From Zanthoxylum bungeanum (lineage: Eukaryota > Streptophyta > Magnoliopsida > Sapindales > Rutaceae): a DNA stretch of 64,000 bases. Below are positions 1-11,700 of the stretch, piece after piece. The stretch's first letter is position 1; the number at the start of each line of letters is the position of its first letter. The notes under the pieces were generated by a model, which had not been told where the DNA came from, made no database searches, and saw only the letters and a program-made list of their open reading frames with translations. The DNA lies in NCBI GenBank assembly GCA_019454045.1, contig SKCR01051205.1, positions 310,001-374,000 of the forward strand, given 5' to 3'. Made by a program: the position numbers and the translations under genes.

Positions 1-28
1 GTGATTGCATGTTGCTGCGTTCTCTCAT
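1..28 (-). CDS. 5' end of a GT90 (Rumi/POGLUT-like) glycosyltransferase gene, partial
   Basis: Read on the minus strand, a start codon at 28-26 is followed by codons for MRERSNMQS before the window ends. The complete GT90 gene at 44833-48760 starts with MREHSNTMHAPG. The non-coding sequence just upstream of the two starts is also alike (for example the shared stretches tctcattctccgcaacac and gctgtggaat). I infer that this is the first exon of a tandem paralogue whose body lies left of the window. Whether that copy is intact cannot be seen. It is too short to identify by itself; the call rests on the paralogy of the upstream region. Confidence 0.6.
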
Positions 29-821
29 TCTCCGCAACACTTTGCGATTAAACAGAAAAATCCTTCCCTGTTCTAACACAAAACCTGATTTTCTGAAATG
101 GGTAGCTGAGATTTTGCTGTGGAATTTTCTTTTCTTGAAAATTATCTCAAGCTTCTAGATGATCATATCAATGGTACCATAATTAGAAGGATTCTGAGTC
201 AGAGAATCGAATAAAATATGATATGCTTACATTTAGAAATAGAAATTTTCAAGTTGTTTTTTTCATCATCGTACGTACATGATCAGCTACAAAGAATGAT
301 CTTTCTGGTCATTTGTAGAATCACACAGAGAAACTGAAAATTAATCTCTAACCAAAAATGGCTGTAAAGAAAATTATGATTTTCAAAACTCCAACTTGTT
401 TATACCCATTAATGAGCATTTATCTTATTTTTAAATAATGAGCATTAAACTTACCTTTAACCATCCTTGAATCCTGAAAGCGAAACTACACTCAAAGAAA
501 AAGTAAAATGAATTGAAAATATAAACCTAAATGAATTGAAAACATATGTGACCTTAGTCACATTGTAACTGCATTTTTAATGGATAGTTATAAAATATTT
601 ATCAATTAGATGTGTATCCGTGTTTATTTGTTTAGGCACAATCATAATTTGACTATATTTAACTTCATCTGTACAGAAATACTAAAGAACACTGTAATCA
701 AAAGAAAGATAAGGGATTAAAATATACCTAGTCTTGCACACCATTTTTTTTAAAGAAAAAAATAATAATAATAATAATAATGTTCACATGAACAATAATT
801 TTTTTTTTGTTTTATAAGGAT
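29..821. other. Upstream region of the left GT90 paralogue
   Basis: No gene is visible. This stretch aligns in blocks with 48761-53329, upstream of the complete GT90 copy. Shared landmarks are the start-codon neighbourhood, a short gtcacattg motif near 541-572, a tttatttgtttaggcacaatca stretch near 620-645 (53016-53040 in the other copy), the cttgcacaccattttt block near 735, (TAA)n runs, and the near-palindrome ttgttcacatgaacaa near 780-795. The other copy is about 4.6 kb long, so one side has expanded or the other has shrunk. Confidence 0.65.
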
Positions 822-1514
822 TGTTATATAGTGAAGCCATGTGCTTCTCACGTGACCTCTGATTTCAGCCGTTGGATTAGTTTCATCACTTTAATCTTCA
901 TTGTTGCCTTCTAACCGTTGCTCTTCATATATGTCGATGTTGTCGAGGGCTTGTTAGATTAGATTAGTGGATTTCTTTGATTGTTGCCTCTCGGCTCTCT
1001 TGAATACAGACCAAGATTAAGGTTTCTCTTCTCTCTCTGCTAAAAGATCAAGAATCACTTCTTCTCTTCTCTCTATTTTCATAGCGTTTGGTCTCTAGTC
1101 TTCTGGTCGTTGTTTTGATGTAATGTGCTGTCTTGATCAAGATAAGCAAACAGAGGAGAGTTGGTGAATCAATTCCTTTCTAGTAAGTGTTCTTTGTGTT
1201 GAATACTTGTTGTAATTGAAGATTTGGAGATTGGTTAGGGTTCTTGAGTTTGATTTAGGGGTTGATTTTGTCGGAAGTTCTTGTAAAGAAAGAGAGTAGA
1301 AACAGTTTTGTAATCCCTAAATTCTTAGTGCAATGAGCTCCGAGTTCTTGGAGTTCAACGTGGATGTAGTCTGAATTCGTTCAGGCGAACCACGGTAAAA
1401 TTCTGTTTGTGTTGTGTGATTGATTTCCTTGACATTGGCGTGACTGTTTTTCACATAATAATCGGCTTCAAAGAAAAGAGAATTATGGGCATGATCTTTA
1501 GTTTGATCATTACA
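822..1514 (+). repeat. 5' LTR of Copia-1
   Basis: The 693-bp LTR begins TGTTATATAGTG and ends GATCATTACA, and is repeated at 5497-6191. It includes a pyrimidine-rich stretch (ctcttctctctctgc near 1025-1040). Part of it (near 1320-1400, around gttcaacgtggatgtagtc and the gaattcgttcaggcgaac stretch) is shared with the LTR of the reverse-strand relative at 13519-14061, so the two families share ancestry although their LTR ends differ. Confidence 0.93.
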
Positions 1515-1515
1515 G

Positions 1516-1527
1516 TGGTAACAGAGC
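1516..1527 (+). other. Primer-binding site of Copia-1
   Basis: tggtaacagagc lies one base after the 5' LTR. It matches the usual Copia site TGGTATCAGAGC, complementary to the 3' end of initiator tRNA-Met, with one mismatch (A for T at position 6). It marks the start of minus-strand DNA synthesis. Confidence 0.85.
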
Positions 1528-1701
1528 AATGGGTTGGAAGGTAATTGGCCTAAAGAACAAACTTTCCTTTCTATTTGGGAGGTTAGTTAGAGTTACTGGT
1601 CTTTGAAGAAATTAGGGCTTCAAGAATTGAAGTTGCCGAGTTGAGGGATTGGGGGCATAAGATTCTGTGTAGTCGAGTGCAGTTTACTGTGTGAAACCGA
1701 A

Positions 1702-4700
1702 ATGTCGACTATGAGACTCGACATTGGAATATTTGACAGAAAATGGGATTTCACCACTTGGAAGAAGAAAATGAGGGTTTTGCTATCCCACCATAAGGTG
1801 GCCCTGGCATTGGAACCCGATCCAGAAAAATGGCCTAAGATGGAAAAAGAAACGAAAGATGAAATCCTGGAAGAGGCGTAAAACTTGATCTTCCTCCATT
1901 TGGGAGACTCAGTCATCAGAAAGGTTGATGGAATGGTCACGGCCATTCAACTCTGGGGTAAACTCGAATCTCTTTATTTTGTTGTTTCTGCTCCAAATTT
2001 AGTGTTCTTAAAGGGAAATTTGTTTAATTACAAGATGGATACTAATAAGTCGATAGATGATAATTTGGATGAATTCACGAAAATGACTCAAATCCTTAAA
2101 GGAATTGACCAAGCCCTAGGAGACTCTAGCGAAGCTATGATTCTATTAAATGCACTGCCTGAAGAATATAGTGTCGTTAAGAACTCTCTACAGTACACAG
2201 GAGTTGTACCTAGGCTAGACTTGGTGATATCTGGTATAAGGGCTAGAGAGTTAGAACTTAGAACCAGTAGGAGAGGAGGAGCGAACTTATTCGTGAAAGG
2301 AAAAAATGAAAGCAAATATAATGGTCTGAATAATCATCAGACTAATAACCAAGAACCTAAAGGGAAGAAAAACAATAAACAGGATAAGAATAAGAATAGT
2401 GACAAGAAGTGCTATCATTGTGGGAAGATGGGACACCTTAAAAGGAATTGTTATAAGTTCATTAGGGAACAGGAAAATGAAGGCAGTGCTACTGTGGCTG
2501 CCGAAAAGGGGTCGATGTGCCTATCTGAGGCATTGACTGTGTCTAGTGATCACATTAGTAAGAATAGATTCTGGACTCCGGGTGTTCCTTTCACATGAGT
2601 CCATATACAGACTGGTTTGTCAACTTTAGAAATTCTGACCAAGGCACAGTGTTTATGAGTAATGACAATACTTGTAGGATACAGGGAGTTGGGGACATAA
2701 CTCTTAAAATTCATGATGGTAAAGTTAGGATACTTACTGACGTTAGATATGTACCTGACCTGAAATGAAACCTGATATCACTAGGAACACTAGATGAATT
2801 AGGTTTCACATATAAAGCACACAAAGGAAACATGCACATATCTAAGGGTAATAAACTAATCATAACTGGTATAAAAAGAAATGGATTGTATGTTCTAAAT
2901 GGCCAACATGTATTCTCGGAAAAACCCATTTCTGCTTTAACTTCTAATGTTGATATGACTAATATATGGAACTTGAGACTTGGCCATATAGGCCAGAAAG
3001 GAATGCAGGTACTCAGCAAGCAGGGACAATTTGGAAAAGACCAGTTGAAGCCACTTGAGTTTTGTGAGATCTGTGTGTTGGGCAAACAACACAGACAGAG
3101 CTTCCCAACTGGAATTCACTTGTCAAATGCGAGTCTGGAATATCTACTTTGTGATCTATGGGGACCAGCAAAGGTCCAGACTCATGGGGGTAAGAAATAT
3201 TTCCTCTCTATTGTTGATGATTACAGTAGGAATGTATGGACATTCTTACTAAAATCAAAGGATGAAACTTTGACTAGATTTAAAGAATGGAAAGTGTTAG
3301 TAGAAAATCAAACTATTAACAAAATAAAAGTTTTGAGAACTGATAATGGCTTAGAATTTTGTAATACTGAGTTTGAACAATATTGTACTAGTGAGGGTAT
3401 CCTGAGACACAGGACTGTGAGACACACCCCTCAACAGAATAGAGTTGCGGAAAGAATGAATAGAACCATATTAGAAAAGATCAGATGTCTTTTATTTTCT
3501 TCCGAACTTCCGAGGCCTTTCTGGGCCGAGGCCCTCAATACTGCTACTCATTTAGTTAACCTGAGCCCAAATAGTTCCGTTCAGTTTAAGACCCCAGAAG
3601 AAATTGGTCTGGTAGGGCTCAGAAGATTGCCCACCTTAGAGTGTTTGGCTGTGAAGCTTATGCTCACCAATCCATAGGTAAACTTGAACCGAGGTCAATC
3701 AAGTGTGTTTTCCTATGATATCAAGAAGGGACAAAAGGGTATAGGTTATGGGAAAGGGAATCACCTGGAGTCAAAATCATAGTTAGTCGGGATGTTATAT
3801 TCAATGAACTGTGTTTTCCTTGTAAATCTACTAACAAAAATGCAGGTGCCTTAGAAAAGGATCTAGCAGATTTTGATCTTGCAGGTGGAGCTCAGATGCA
3901 GGTGGAGCCAGAGACATCAAGTACCACTGATCAAGTTAGAGACATGTCAGGCACGGAGACATCTGAGGACACCCAGCCTAGGAGAAATAACCCGGAGGAA
4001 AACAGAAATGAAGTAGCAGATATACAAGAACAAAGTGAAGAGGACACAGTGGATCAACTGGATCAAACTGAGCAGCATGATGAAACACCATAAGACACAT
4101 TGGCTAACTACCAGCTAGCAAGAGACAGAAGTATGAGGCAAGTAAGGCCTCCTACCATGTATGATTACTCAACTAATGATTTGTATTTCTGTGCATTATT
4201 ATCAAGTCATGAAATTAATGGAGTTGAACCTGCTAGCTTAGGAGAGGCATTAAAGTCTACCCATAAACTTGAATGGGAAGCGGCCATGGAAGAGGAGATG
4301 ACTTCTCTTAGGAAAAACTAAACTTGGACTTTAGTTCCTAAACCTAAAAATCAGAAGTTGGTTGAATGTAAGTGGTTGTTTAAGGTCAAAGAATGACTAC
4401 TGCCTAGTGACCCTGTTAGGTTTAAAGCCAGACTTGTAGCAAAAGGATTTACTCAACGGGAAGGGGTAGACTATAATGAAATTTTCTCACCTGTAGTTAA
4501 ATTTAAAACTATTAGAATGATGTTAGCTCTAGTAGTGCAGTATAATCTTGAATTGGAACAATTAGATGTGAAAACTGCTTTTCTGCATGGGGAATTAGAA
4601 GAGAAAATTTACATGTCTCAGCCTGCGGGTTTCATTGATAAAAACCATCCTGAGTATGTTTATGTCTAAGTCACAAAGTCTTGCTAATAGGTCTAAGGTG

Positions 4701-5380
4701 ATTAAAATGGAAAATGTACCTTATGCAAATGCTATAGGTTCTGTGATGTATGCCATGATTAGTACTAGACCTGACTTGTCATATGTTGTATCTTTATTGA
4801 GTATGTTTATGTCTAATCCAAGTGGAGCACACTGGAGTACTTTGCAGTGGTTGTTAAGATACATAAATACAACTGTTGATTATGGCTTATGTTTTAACAA
4901 ATCTAACGCTTTAGACTTGGTAGGGTATGTTGATTCTGATTTTGCAGGTGACAGAGACTCGAGAAAGTCAACTACAGCTTACTATTTCACACTTGGTGGA
5001 AATTGCATCAGCTGGAAGTCAAGCCTGCAACCGTTGGTTACACTCTCAACTACCGAAGCGGAATATATAGCCATAACTGATGTGTTCAAGGAAGCAATTT
5101 GGCTTCAGGGTATCTTAACCGAAATACAACAGTTGCAGGGTAAGACAGTTGTGTATTCAGACAGTCAGAGTGCAATATATTTGAGCAAGAATCCAGTACA
5201 TCATGAAGAACCAAGCATGTGGATGTGAAGTATCACTTTGTGAGGGAAATCATCTCAAGTGGTAAGATTGAGATCAATAAGGTTCCAACCGAGGATAACC
5301 CATCAGACATGGGGACAAAAATTGTGACTGCCACCAAACTCTCCCACTACATGAAACTGTTACAGGTGGGGGTTGGCTAA
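1702..5380 (+). pseudogene. Copia gag-pol polyprotein remnant
   Basis: The reading starts at ATG 1702 (MSTMRLDIGIFD, as in the relative at 12743). Gag runs to about 2500 and has a CCHC zinc knuckle, CYHCGKMGHLKRNC, near 2409-2450. The protease motif region is out of frame after a 1-nt deletion near 2560. The GAG-pre-integrase/zinc region at about 2960-3100 has WNLRLGH where the relative has WHLRLGH, so the first zinc histidine is lost. The integrase core follows to about 3600, where a 1-nt deletion shifts the frame. In-frame stops are visible at 1879, about 2766, about 3715, 4091, 4319 and 4394. In the reverse transcriptase the block with the YVDD active site is missing: after [11 protein letters not shown] near 4660 the sequence jumps to a position next to the RNase H part, a loss of about 0.4 kb relative to the other copy. 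RNase H (YVDSDFAGDRDSRKST) ends after a further 1-nt deletion near 5208; the original stop is at 5378-5380. Confidence 0.92.
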
Positions 5381-5496
5381 GTTTGCAGCCAACATGAACG
5401 ATGAGAGGAATTCTGATTCTTGCTGCACTAAAGATAGCTCGACATATCGTGTATATGGACTAAAGCGAGTGGTGTGAGTGGCTTCAAGGTGGAGAT

Positions 5497-6191
5497 TGTT
5501 ATATTGTGAAGCCACGTGCTTCTCACGTGACCTCTGATTTCAGCCGTTGGATTAGTTTCATCACTTTAAATCTTCACCGTTGCCTTCTAACCGTTGCTCT
5601 TCATATATGTCGATGTTGCCGAGGGCTTGTTAGATTAGATTAGTGGATTTCTTTGATTGTTGCCTCTCGGCTCTCTTGAATACAGAACAAGATTAAGGTT
5701 TCTCTTCTCTCTCTGCTAAAAGATCAAGAATCACTTCTTCTCTTCTCTCTATTTTCAGAGCGTTTGGTCTCTGGTCTTCTGGTCGTTGTTTTGATGCAAT
5801 GTGTTGTCTTGATCAAGATAGGCAAACAGATGAGAGTTGGTGAATCAATTCCTTTCTAGTAAGTGTTCTTTGTGTTGAATACTTTTTGTAATTGAAGATT
5901 TGGAGATTGGTTAGGGTTCTTGAGTTTGATTTAGGGGTTTGATTTTGTCGGAAGTTCTTGTAAAGAAAGAGAGTAGAAACAGTTTTGTAATCCCTAAATT
6001 CTTAGTGCAGTGAGCTCCGAGTTCTTGGAGTTCAATGTGGATGTAGTCTGAATTCGTTCAGGCGAACCACGGTAAAATTCTGTTTGTGTTGTGTGATTGA
6101 TTTCCTTGACATTGGCGTGACTGTTTTTCACATAATAATTGGCTTCAAAGAAAAGAGAATTATGGGCATGATCTTTAGTTTGATCATTACA
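5497..6191 (+). repeat. 3' LTR of Copia-1
   Basis: This 695-bp direct copy of 822-1514 begins TGTTATATTGTG and ends TTACA. It is preceded by the polypurine tract aaggtggagat and followed directly by the right target-site duplication AGGAT (6192-6196). Confidence 0.93.
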
Positions 6192-6203
6192 AGGATACAA
6201 ATG

Positions 6204-6206
6204 AAA

Positions 6207-6242
<36 letters not shown>
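6204..6242. repeat. Poly-A and (TA)n microsatellite
   Basis: A run of A (6204-6215) continues into about 13 TA units. It sits between the right target-site duplication of Copia-1 and the Tnt1-like fragment. The uninterrupted paralogue at 53325-53348 also has aggata followed by an A-rich run, so this is probably pre-insertion sequence with a TA expansion. Confidence 0.85.
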
Positions 6243-6245
<3 letters not shown>

Positions 6246-6253
6246 ATGGCTAG

Positions 6254-8194
6254 TGTGTCTTTATTGGCTATGGTCAGGATGATTTCGGCTACAAACTGTA
6301 TGATCCTGTGGAGAATAAGATTTTCAGAAGCCGAGATGTTGTCTTTGTTGAAGACCAGACCATAGAAGATATTAGAAAAGAGATGAAGACAATGCCCCAG
6401 CAATACAGAAATGTGAATCCAGAACCTCATACACCGGTGCCAGTACGAGTTGAAGATGAGGTTCCCAGACAGGAGGGTACAGGTGATGAAGCTCCCAGAG
6501 ATGATGATCATGATCAACCACCAGTACTAGAAGCTACACCAACAGTTCCACAGAGAAGGTCAGACAAAGAGAGGCGACCTTCAACCAAATACTCTGCATA
6601 TGAGTATGTGCTGCTTACTGACGGGGGAGAACCCGAGAGCTACAAGGAGGCTGTGGAAACAGAGGACAGAGAAAAGTGGGAGGAAGCCATGCAAGATGAG
6701 ATGAAATCTTTGTATGACAATCACACTTTTGAGTTGGTGAAATTTCCAATAGGCAAACGGTCTTTGAAGAATAAATGGGTGTACAGGGTGAAGCAACAGG
6801 AGCACACTTCAAAACCCCGGTACAAAGCCAGATTAGTTGTCAAGGGATTCAATCAGAGGAAAGGCATTGACTTCGATGAAATCTTCTCTCCAGTTGTGAA
6901 GATGTCATCCATCAGAGTGGTACTCAGCTTAGCAGCAAGCCTCGACCTAGAAGTTGAGTAGATGGATGTCAAGACCACATTTCTTCACAGGGATCTGGAA
7001 GAAGAAATCTACATGAATCAACCAGAAGGCTTCAGAGTCAGAGGGAAAGAGGACTATGTGTGCAGACTCAGGAAAAGCCTCTACGGTTTGAAACAGGTAC
7101 CGAAACAGTGGTACGTGAAGTTAGAGTCAGTTATGGGGGAGCAGTGATACAAGAAGACCACTTCAGACCATTGTGTTTTCGTTCAGAAATTTTCTGACGA
7201 TGACTTTATCATCTTACTGTTATATGTAGATGATATATTGATAGTTGGCAGGAATCAATCGAGGATTGATAACTTGAAGCAGCAACTGAGTAAGTCTTTT
7301 GAGATGAAAGACTTGGGGCCAGATAAGCAGATTCTTGGCATCAGGATCGGTCGTGATCAGAAAGCCAGGAAGTTATACTTATCACAGGAGGAGTACATCG
7401 AGAAGGTACTTTAGAGATTCCAGATGGACAAGGCTAAAGTTGTTAGCACTCCTCTTGCTACCCACTTTAAATTGAGTACACAGCAGAGTCCCTTTACTGA
7501 GACAGTGAAGGAGGAAATGAAACAGGTTTCATACACCTCAGCAGTGGGAAGTCTTATGTATACCATGGTGTGCACGAGGCCAGACTTAGCACACGCAGTT
7601 GGATTGGTCAGCCGGTTTATGTCAAACCCAGGACGGGAACATTGGAATGTGATCAAATGGATCATGCGGTATCTACGAGGCACATCCAAGATGAGATTAT
7701 GTTTTGGAAGCAGCGAACCAGTGTTGATGGGCTACGCCGATTCAGATATGGCAGGAGATATGGATACCCGAAAGTCTACTTCGGGGTATCTGATTACTCT
7801 CTCAGGAGGAGCTGTGGCATGGCAGTCGAGTTTGCAGAGGTGTGTTGCACTTTCTACAACAGAGGCAGAATTCATTGCAGTTACAGAAGCTTGCAAGGAA
7901 TTACTGTGGATGAAGACATTCGTCCAGGAATTGGGTTTCAAGCAGGAGAAGTACATTTTGTACTGCGATAGCCAGAGTGCTGTCTATCTCGGTAAAAATT
8001 CAACCTTTCATTCGAGGTCAAAACATATCGATGTAAGGTATCACTGGATACGGGACGTCCTGAGCTCAAGGCTGATAGAACTCAGGAAAATTCGCACCGA
8101 CGACAACGGTGTCGATATGTTCACGAAGGTTTTACCGAATGAGAAGCTTGAAATCTGTCGTGCCATAGCCGGGATGACAAAACTCTCAAAATAA
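6254..8194 (+). pseudogene. Copia (Tnt1-type) reverse transcriptase-RNase H remnant
   Basis: One frame runs through the whole stretch with three premature stops (6959-6961, 7145-7147, 7412-7414) and no frameshift. Reverse transcriptase motifs visible in order are [47 protein letters not shown] and the active site LLLYVDDILIV near 7216-7248. RNase H shows YADSDMAGDMDTRKSTSGY and ALSTTEAEFIA, ending with KHIDVRYHWIRDVL and the C-terminal tail. The catalytic motifs are kept, so decay is light. A short linker after the integrase (6350-6600, rich in Glu, Pro and Arg) precedes the reverse transcriptase. Confidence 0.92.
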
Positions 8195-8355
8195 TCAGAG
8201 TGGGGAGATTCAGAGAACTACGATTGGCTTGATCTCATCTCAGGGTACGTAGGCAGACATTCAGATGCAGCCAGGGGAGGATCCTTTGGAGGATCCGATT
8301 TGGATGATTAATGGTCGGCTCAGATTTTGAGGAAATCTTCACCGATGGGGAGATT

Positions 8356-8733
8356 TGTTGAAGCCAGTAAGCAAGTGATGAAGCCAGCACATGCATACTT
8401 CCATGCAGAAGGTGCCAAATGAGCCGAAAGCAGAAAGCAACATGAATGTTTCCAGCTTGCACCCTGCTTGAAGCTTGCTGGAAGTTGACAGTCTGCCAAA
8501 CCGCGTGTTACTGTAGCACGCGGTTTGGGCAGTATAAAAGGAGCCTTAGAGCTCAGTTATTTGCATCCCCAGAAATCCCAGTAATCCCAAATCTGTGAGA
8601 GTTAAAGAGTGTAAGAGAGTTGAGAGTTTTTTGTAAAGTTTGGAGTGCAAGCTTTGTAATTCTTTGTTTGTGAGATATAAAAAAGAGTTTTCTCTCATTC
8701 CTCCTCTTTTGTGTGTGTGTTTAATCACAACAC
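8356..8733 (+). repeat. 3' LTR of the Tnt1-like element
   Basis: The LTR begins TGTTGAAGCC after the polypurine tract and ends near ATCACAACA; the exact last base is uncertain because cacaa is shared with the adjoining Copia-2 sequence. A TATA box (tataaaag, 8533-8540) lies just downstream of a hairpin with 12-bp perfect arms (ccaaaccgcgtg at 8496-8507, complement at 8517-8528). The hairpin overlaps the likely promoter and could be a regulatory site. Confidence 0.82.
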
Positions 8734-8734
8734 A

Positions 8735-11700
8735 ATTTTTGTCCCCATGTCAGATGGTTTATTCTCAGTTGGGATCTTCTTGATCTCAATCTTACCACTT
8801 GTGATGACTTCCCTCGCAAAATGGTACTTAACATCCACATGCTTAGCTCTCTCATGATGTACTGGATTTTTGCTCAAATGTATTGCACTCTGACTGTCAG
8901 AATACACAACTGTCTTACCCTGCAGTTGTTGTATTTTGGTTAAGATACCCTGAAGTCAAATGGCTTCCTTGAACACATCAGTTATGGCTATATATTCAGC
9001 TTCGGTAGTTGAGAGTGTAACTAACAGTTGCAGGCTTGACTTCCAGCTGATGTAATTTTCACCAAGTGTGAAATAGTAAGCTGTAGTTGACTTTCTTGAG
9101 TCTCTGTCACCTGCAAAATCAGAATCAACATACATTACCAAGTCTAAAGCGTTAGATTTGTTAAAGCATAAGCCATAATCAACAGTTGTATTTATGTATC
9201 TTAACAACCACTTCAAAGCACTCCAGTGAGCACTACCTGGATTTGACATAAATCTACTCAACAAATATACAACATATGACAAATCAGGTCTAGTACTAAT
9301 CATGGCATACATCACGGAACCTATAGCATTTGCATAAGGTACATTTTCCATTTTAATCATCTCAGACCTATTAGCAGGACTTTGTGATTTAGACAAAATG
9401 AAATGACTCGCAAGAGGCTGACTAACAGGCTTACAGCCACTTACCCCAAATCTAGATGCTACCTTTTGCAAATATGTGGACTAATGTATTTTCAGGCGAT
9501 TTTTACTTTATCTCTATCAATGGTCATACATAGGATTCTCTTTGCACTACCTAGGTCTTTCATGTCAAATTCACTATTCAACTGCTTCTTAAGATTCTTA
9601 ATAGCATTCATTGATTCAGAGATTAGAAGCATGTCATCAACATACAATAACAAATATACAGGACATTTATCATCAAGCATGAAATAGAAGCAACTATCAT
9701 ATTTACTTCTTACGAATCCAATGCTAAGCACAAATGTGTCAAATCTTTTATACCATTGTCTAGGTGACTGTTTAAGACCATATAAGGATTTATTGAGCAG
9801 ACAAACATACTCATGATGATTTTTATCTATAAAACCTGCAGGCTGAGACATATAAATTTTATCTTCTAATTCACCATGTAGAAATGCAGTTTTCACATCC
9901 AATTGTTCCAATTCAAGATTATACTGCACTATTAGAGCTAACATCATTCTAATAGTTTTAAATTTAACTACAGGTGAGAAAATTTCATTATAGTCTACCC
10001 CTTCCATTTGAGTAAATCCTTTTGCTACAAGTCTGGCTTTAAACCTAACAGGGTCACTAGGTAGTAGTCCTTCTTTGACCTTAAACAACCACTTACACTC
10101 AACCAACTTCTAGTTTTTAGGTTTAGGAACTAAAGTCCAAGTTTGGTTTTTCGTAAGAGAATACATCTCTTCTTCCATGGCCGCTTCCCATTCAAGTTTA
10201 TGGGTAGACTTTAATGCCTCTCCTAAGCTAGCAGGCTCTATTCCATTTATTTCATAACTTGATATTAATGCACAAAAATACAAATCATTAGTTGAGTAAT
10301 CATACCTGGTAGGAGGTCTTACTTGCCTCCTACTTATGTCTCTTGCTAGCTGGTAGTTGGTCAATGTGTCTTGTGGTGTTTCATCATGTTTCTCAGTTTG
10401 ATCCAATTGATCCATTGTGTCCTCAGCCACTTCATTTCTATTTTCCTCCGGATTATTACTCAGAGGCTGGGAGTCCTCATATGTCTCTGTGTCTGGCCTG
10501 TCACCTACTTGATCAGTGGTCTTTGATGTGCCTGGCTCCACCTGCATCTGAGCTCCACCTGCAAGATCAAAATCTGCTAGATCTTTTTCTAAGGCACATG
10601 CATTCTTGTTAGTAGATTTACATGGAAAACAAAGTTCATTGAATATAACATCCCTACTAACTATGATTTTGACTCCAGGTGACTCCCTTTCCCATAACCT
10701 ATACCCTTTTGTCCCTTCTTGATATCCTAAGAAAACACACTTGATTGACCTCGGTTCAAGTTTACCTATGGACTGGTGAGCATAAGCTTCACAGCCAAAC
10801 ACTCTAAGGTGGGGAAGCTTCTGGGTTCTACCAGACCAGATTTCTTCTGGGATCTTAAACTGGACTGAACTATTTGGGCTAAGGTTAACTAAATGAGTAG
10901 TTGTATTGAGGGCCTCACCCCAAAAGGGCCTCGGAAGTTCGGAAGAAAATAAAAGACATCTGATCTTTTCTAATAGGGTTCTATTCATCATTTCCGCAAC
11001 TCCATTTTGTTGAGGGGTGTGTCTCACAATCCTATGCCTCAAGATACCCTCACTAGTACAGTATTGATCAAACTCAGTATTACAAAATTCTAAGTCGTTT
11101 TCAGTTCTCAAGACTTTCACTTTGTTACTAGTTTGATTTTCTACGAACACTTTCCATTCTTTAAATTTTACCAAAGTTCCATCCTTTGATTTTAGTAAGA
11201 ATGTTCATACCTTCCTACTGTAGTCATCAACAATAGAGAGAAAGTATTTATTACCCCCATGTGTCTGGACCTTTGCTGGTCCTCATAGATCACAGTGTAG
11301 ATACTCCAGGTTGGCTTTTGACAAGTGAATTCCAGTTGGGAAGCTCTGTCTGTGCTGTTTGCCCAACACACAGATCTCACAAAACTCTAGTGGCTTCAAC
11401 TGGTCCTTTCCAAATTGTCCCTGTTTGCTGAGTACCTGCATGCCTTTATGGCCTATATGGCCAAGTCTCAAGTGCCAAATATTAGTCATATCAACATTAG
11501 AAGTTAGAGCATAAATGGGTTTTTCCGAGAATACATGTTGGCCATTTAGAACATATAGTCTGTTTCTTTTTATATCAGTTAGGATTAGTTTCTTACCCTT
11601 AGATATGTGCATGTTTCCTTTGTGTGCTTTATATGTGAAACCTAATTTATCTAGAGTTCCTAGTGATATCAAGTTTCGTTTTAATTCAGGTACATATCTA

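Larger units (their letters stand above)
822..6191 (+). mobile_element. Full-length decayed Ty1/Copia retrotransposon (Copia-1)
   Basis: The element has two LTRs (822-1514 and 5497-6191), both starting TGTTATAT and ending TTACA. It is bounded by a perfect 5-bp target-site duplication, AGGAT, at 817-821 and 6192-6196. A primer-binding site follows the 5' LTR and a purine-rich tract (ttcaaggtggagat, 5483-5496) precedes the 3' LTR. The internal order is gag, protease, integrase, reverse transcriptase, RNase H, which is the Copia order. By eye the LTRs differ by about 16 substitutions and 2 single-base indels, roughly 97.5% identity, so insertion was not ancient. The coding part carries many stops and frameshifts and the catalytic core of the reverse transcriptase is deleted, so the copy cannot move by itself. 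Confidence 0.95.
6245..8733 (+). mobile_element. 5'-truncated Tnt1-like Copia element
   Basis: Coding sequence begins mid-polyprotein ([17 protein letters not shown] at 6254), downstream of the integrase core. It continues through reverse transcriptase and RNase H to a stop at 8192-8194, then non-coding sequence, a polypurine tract (gatggggagatt, 8344-8355) and one LTR (8356-8733). The 5' LTR, gag, protease and integrase are absent. The LTR's right end appears intact and abuts the interior of the reverse-strand Copia-2. I infer that this element inserted into Copia-2 and that a later deletion removed its 5' half together with the 3' end of Copia-2. Confidence 0.9.
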
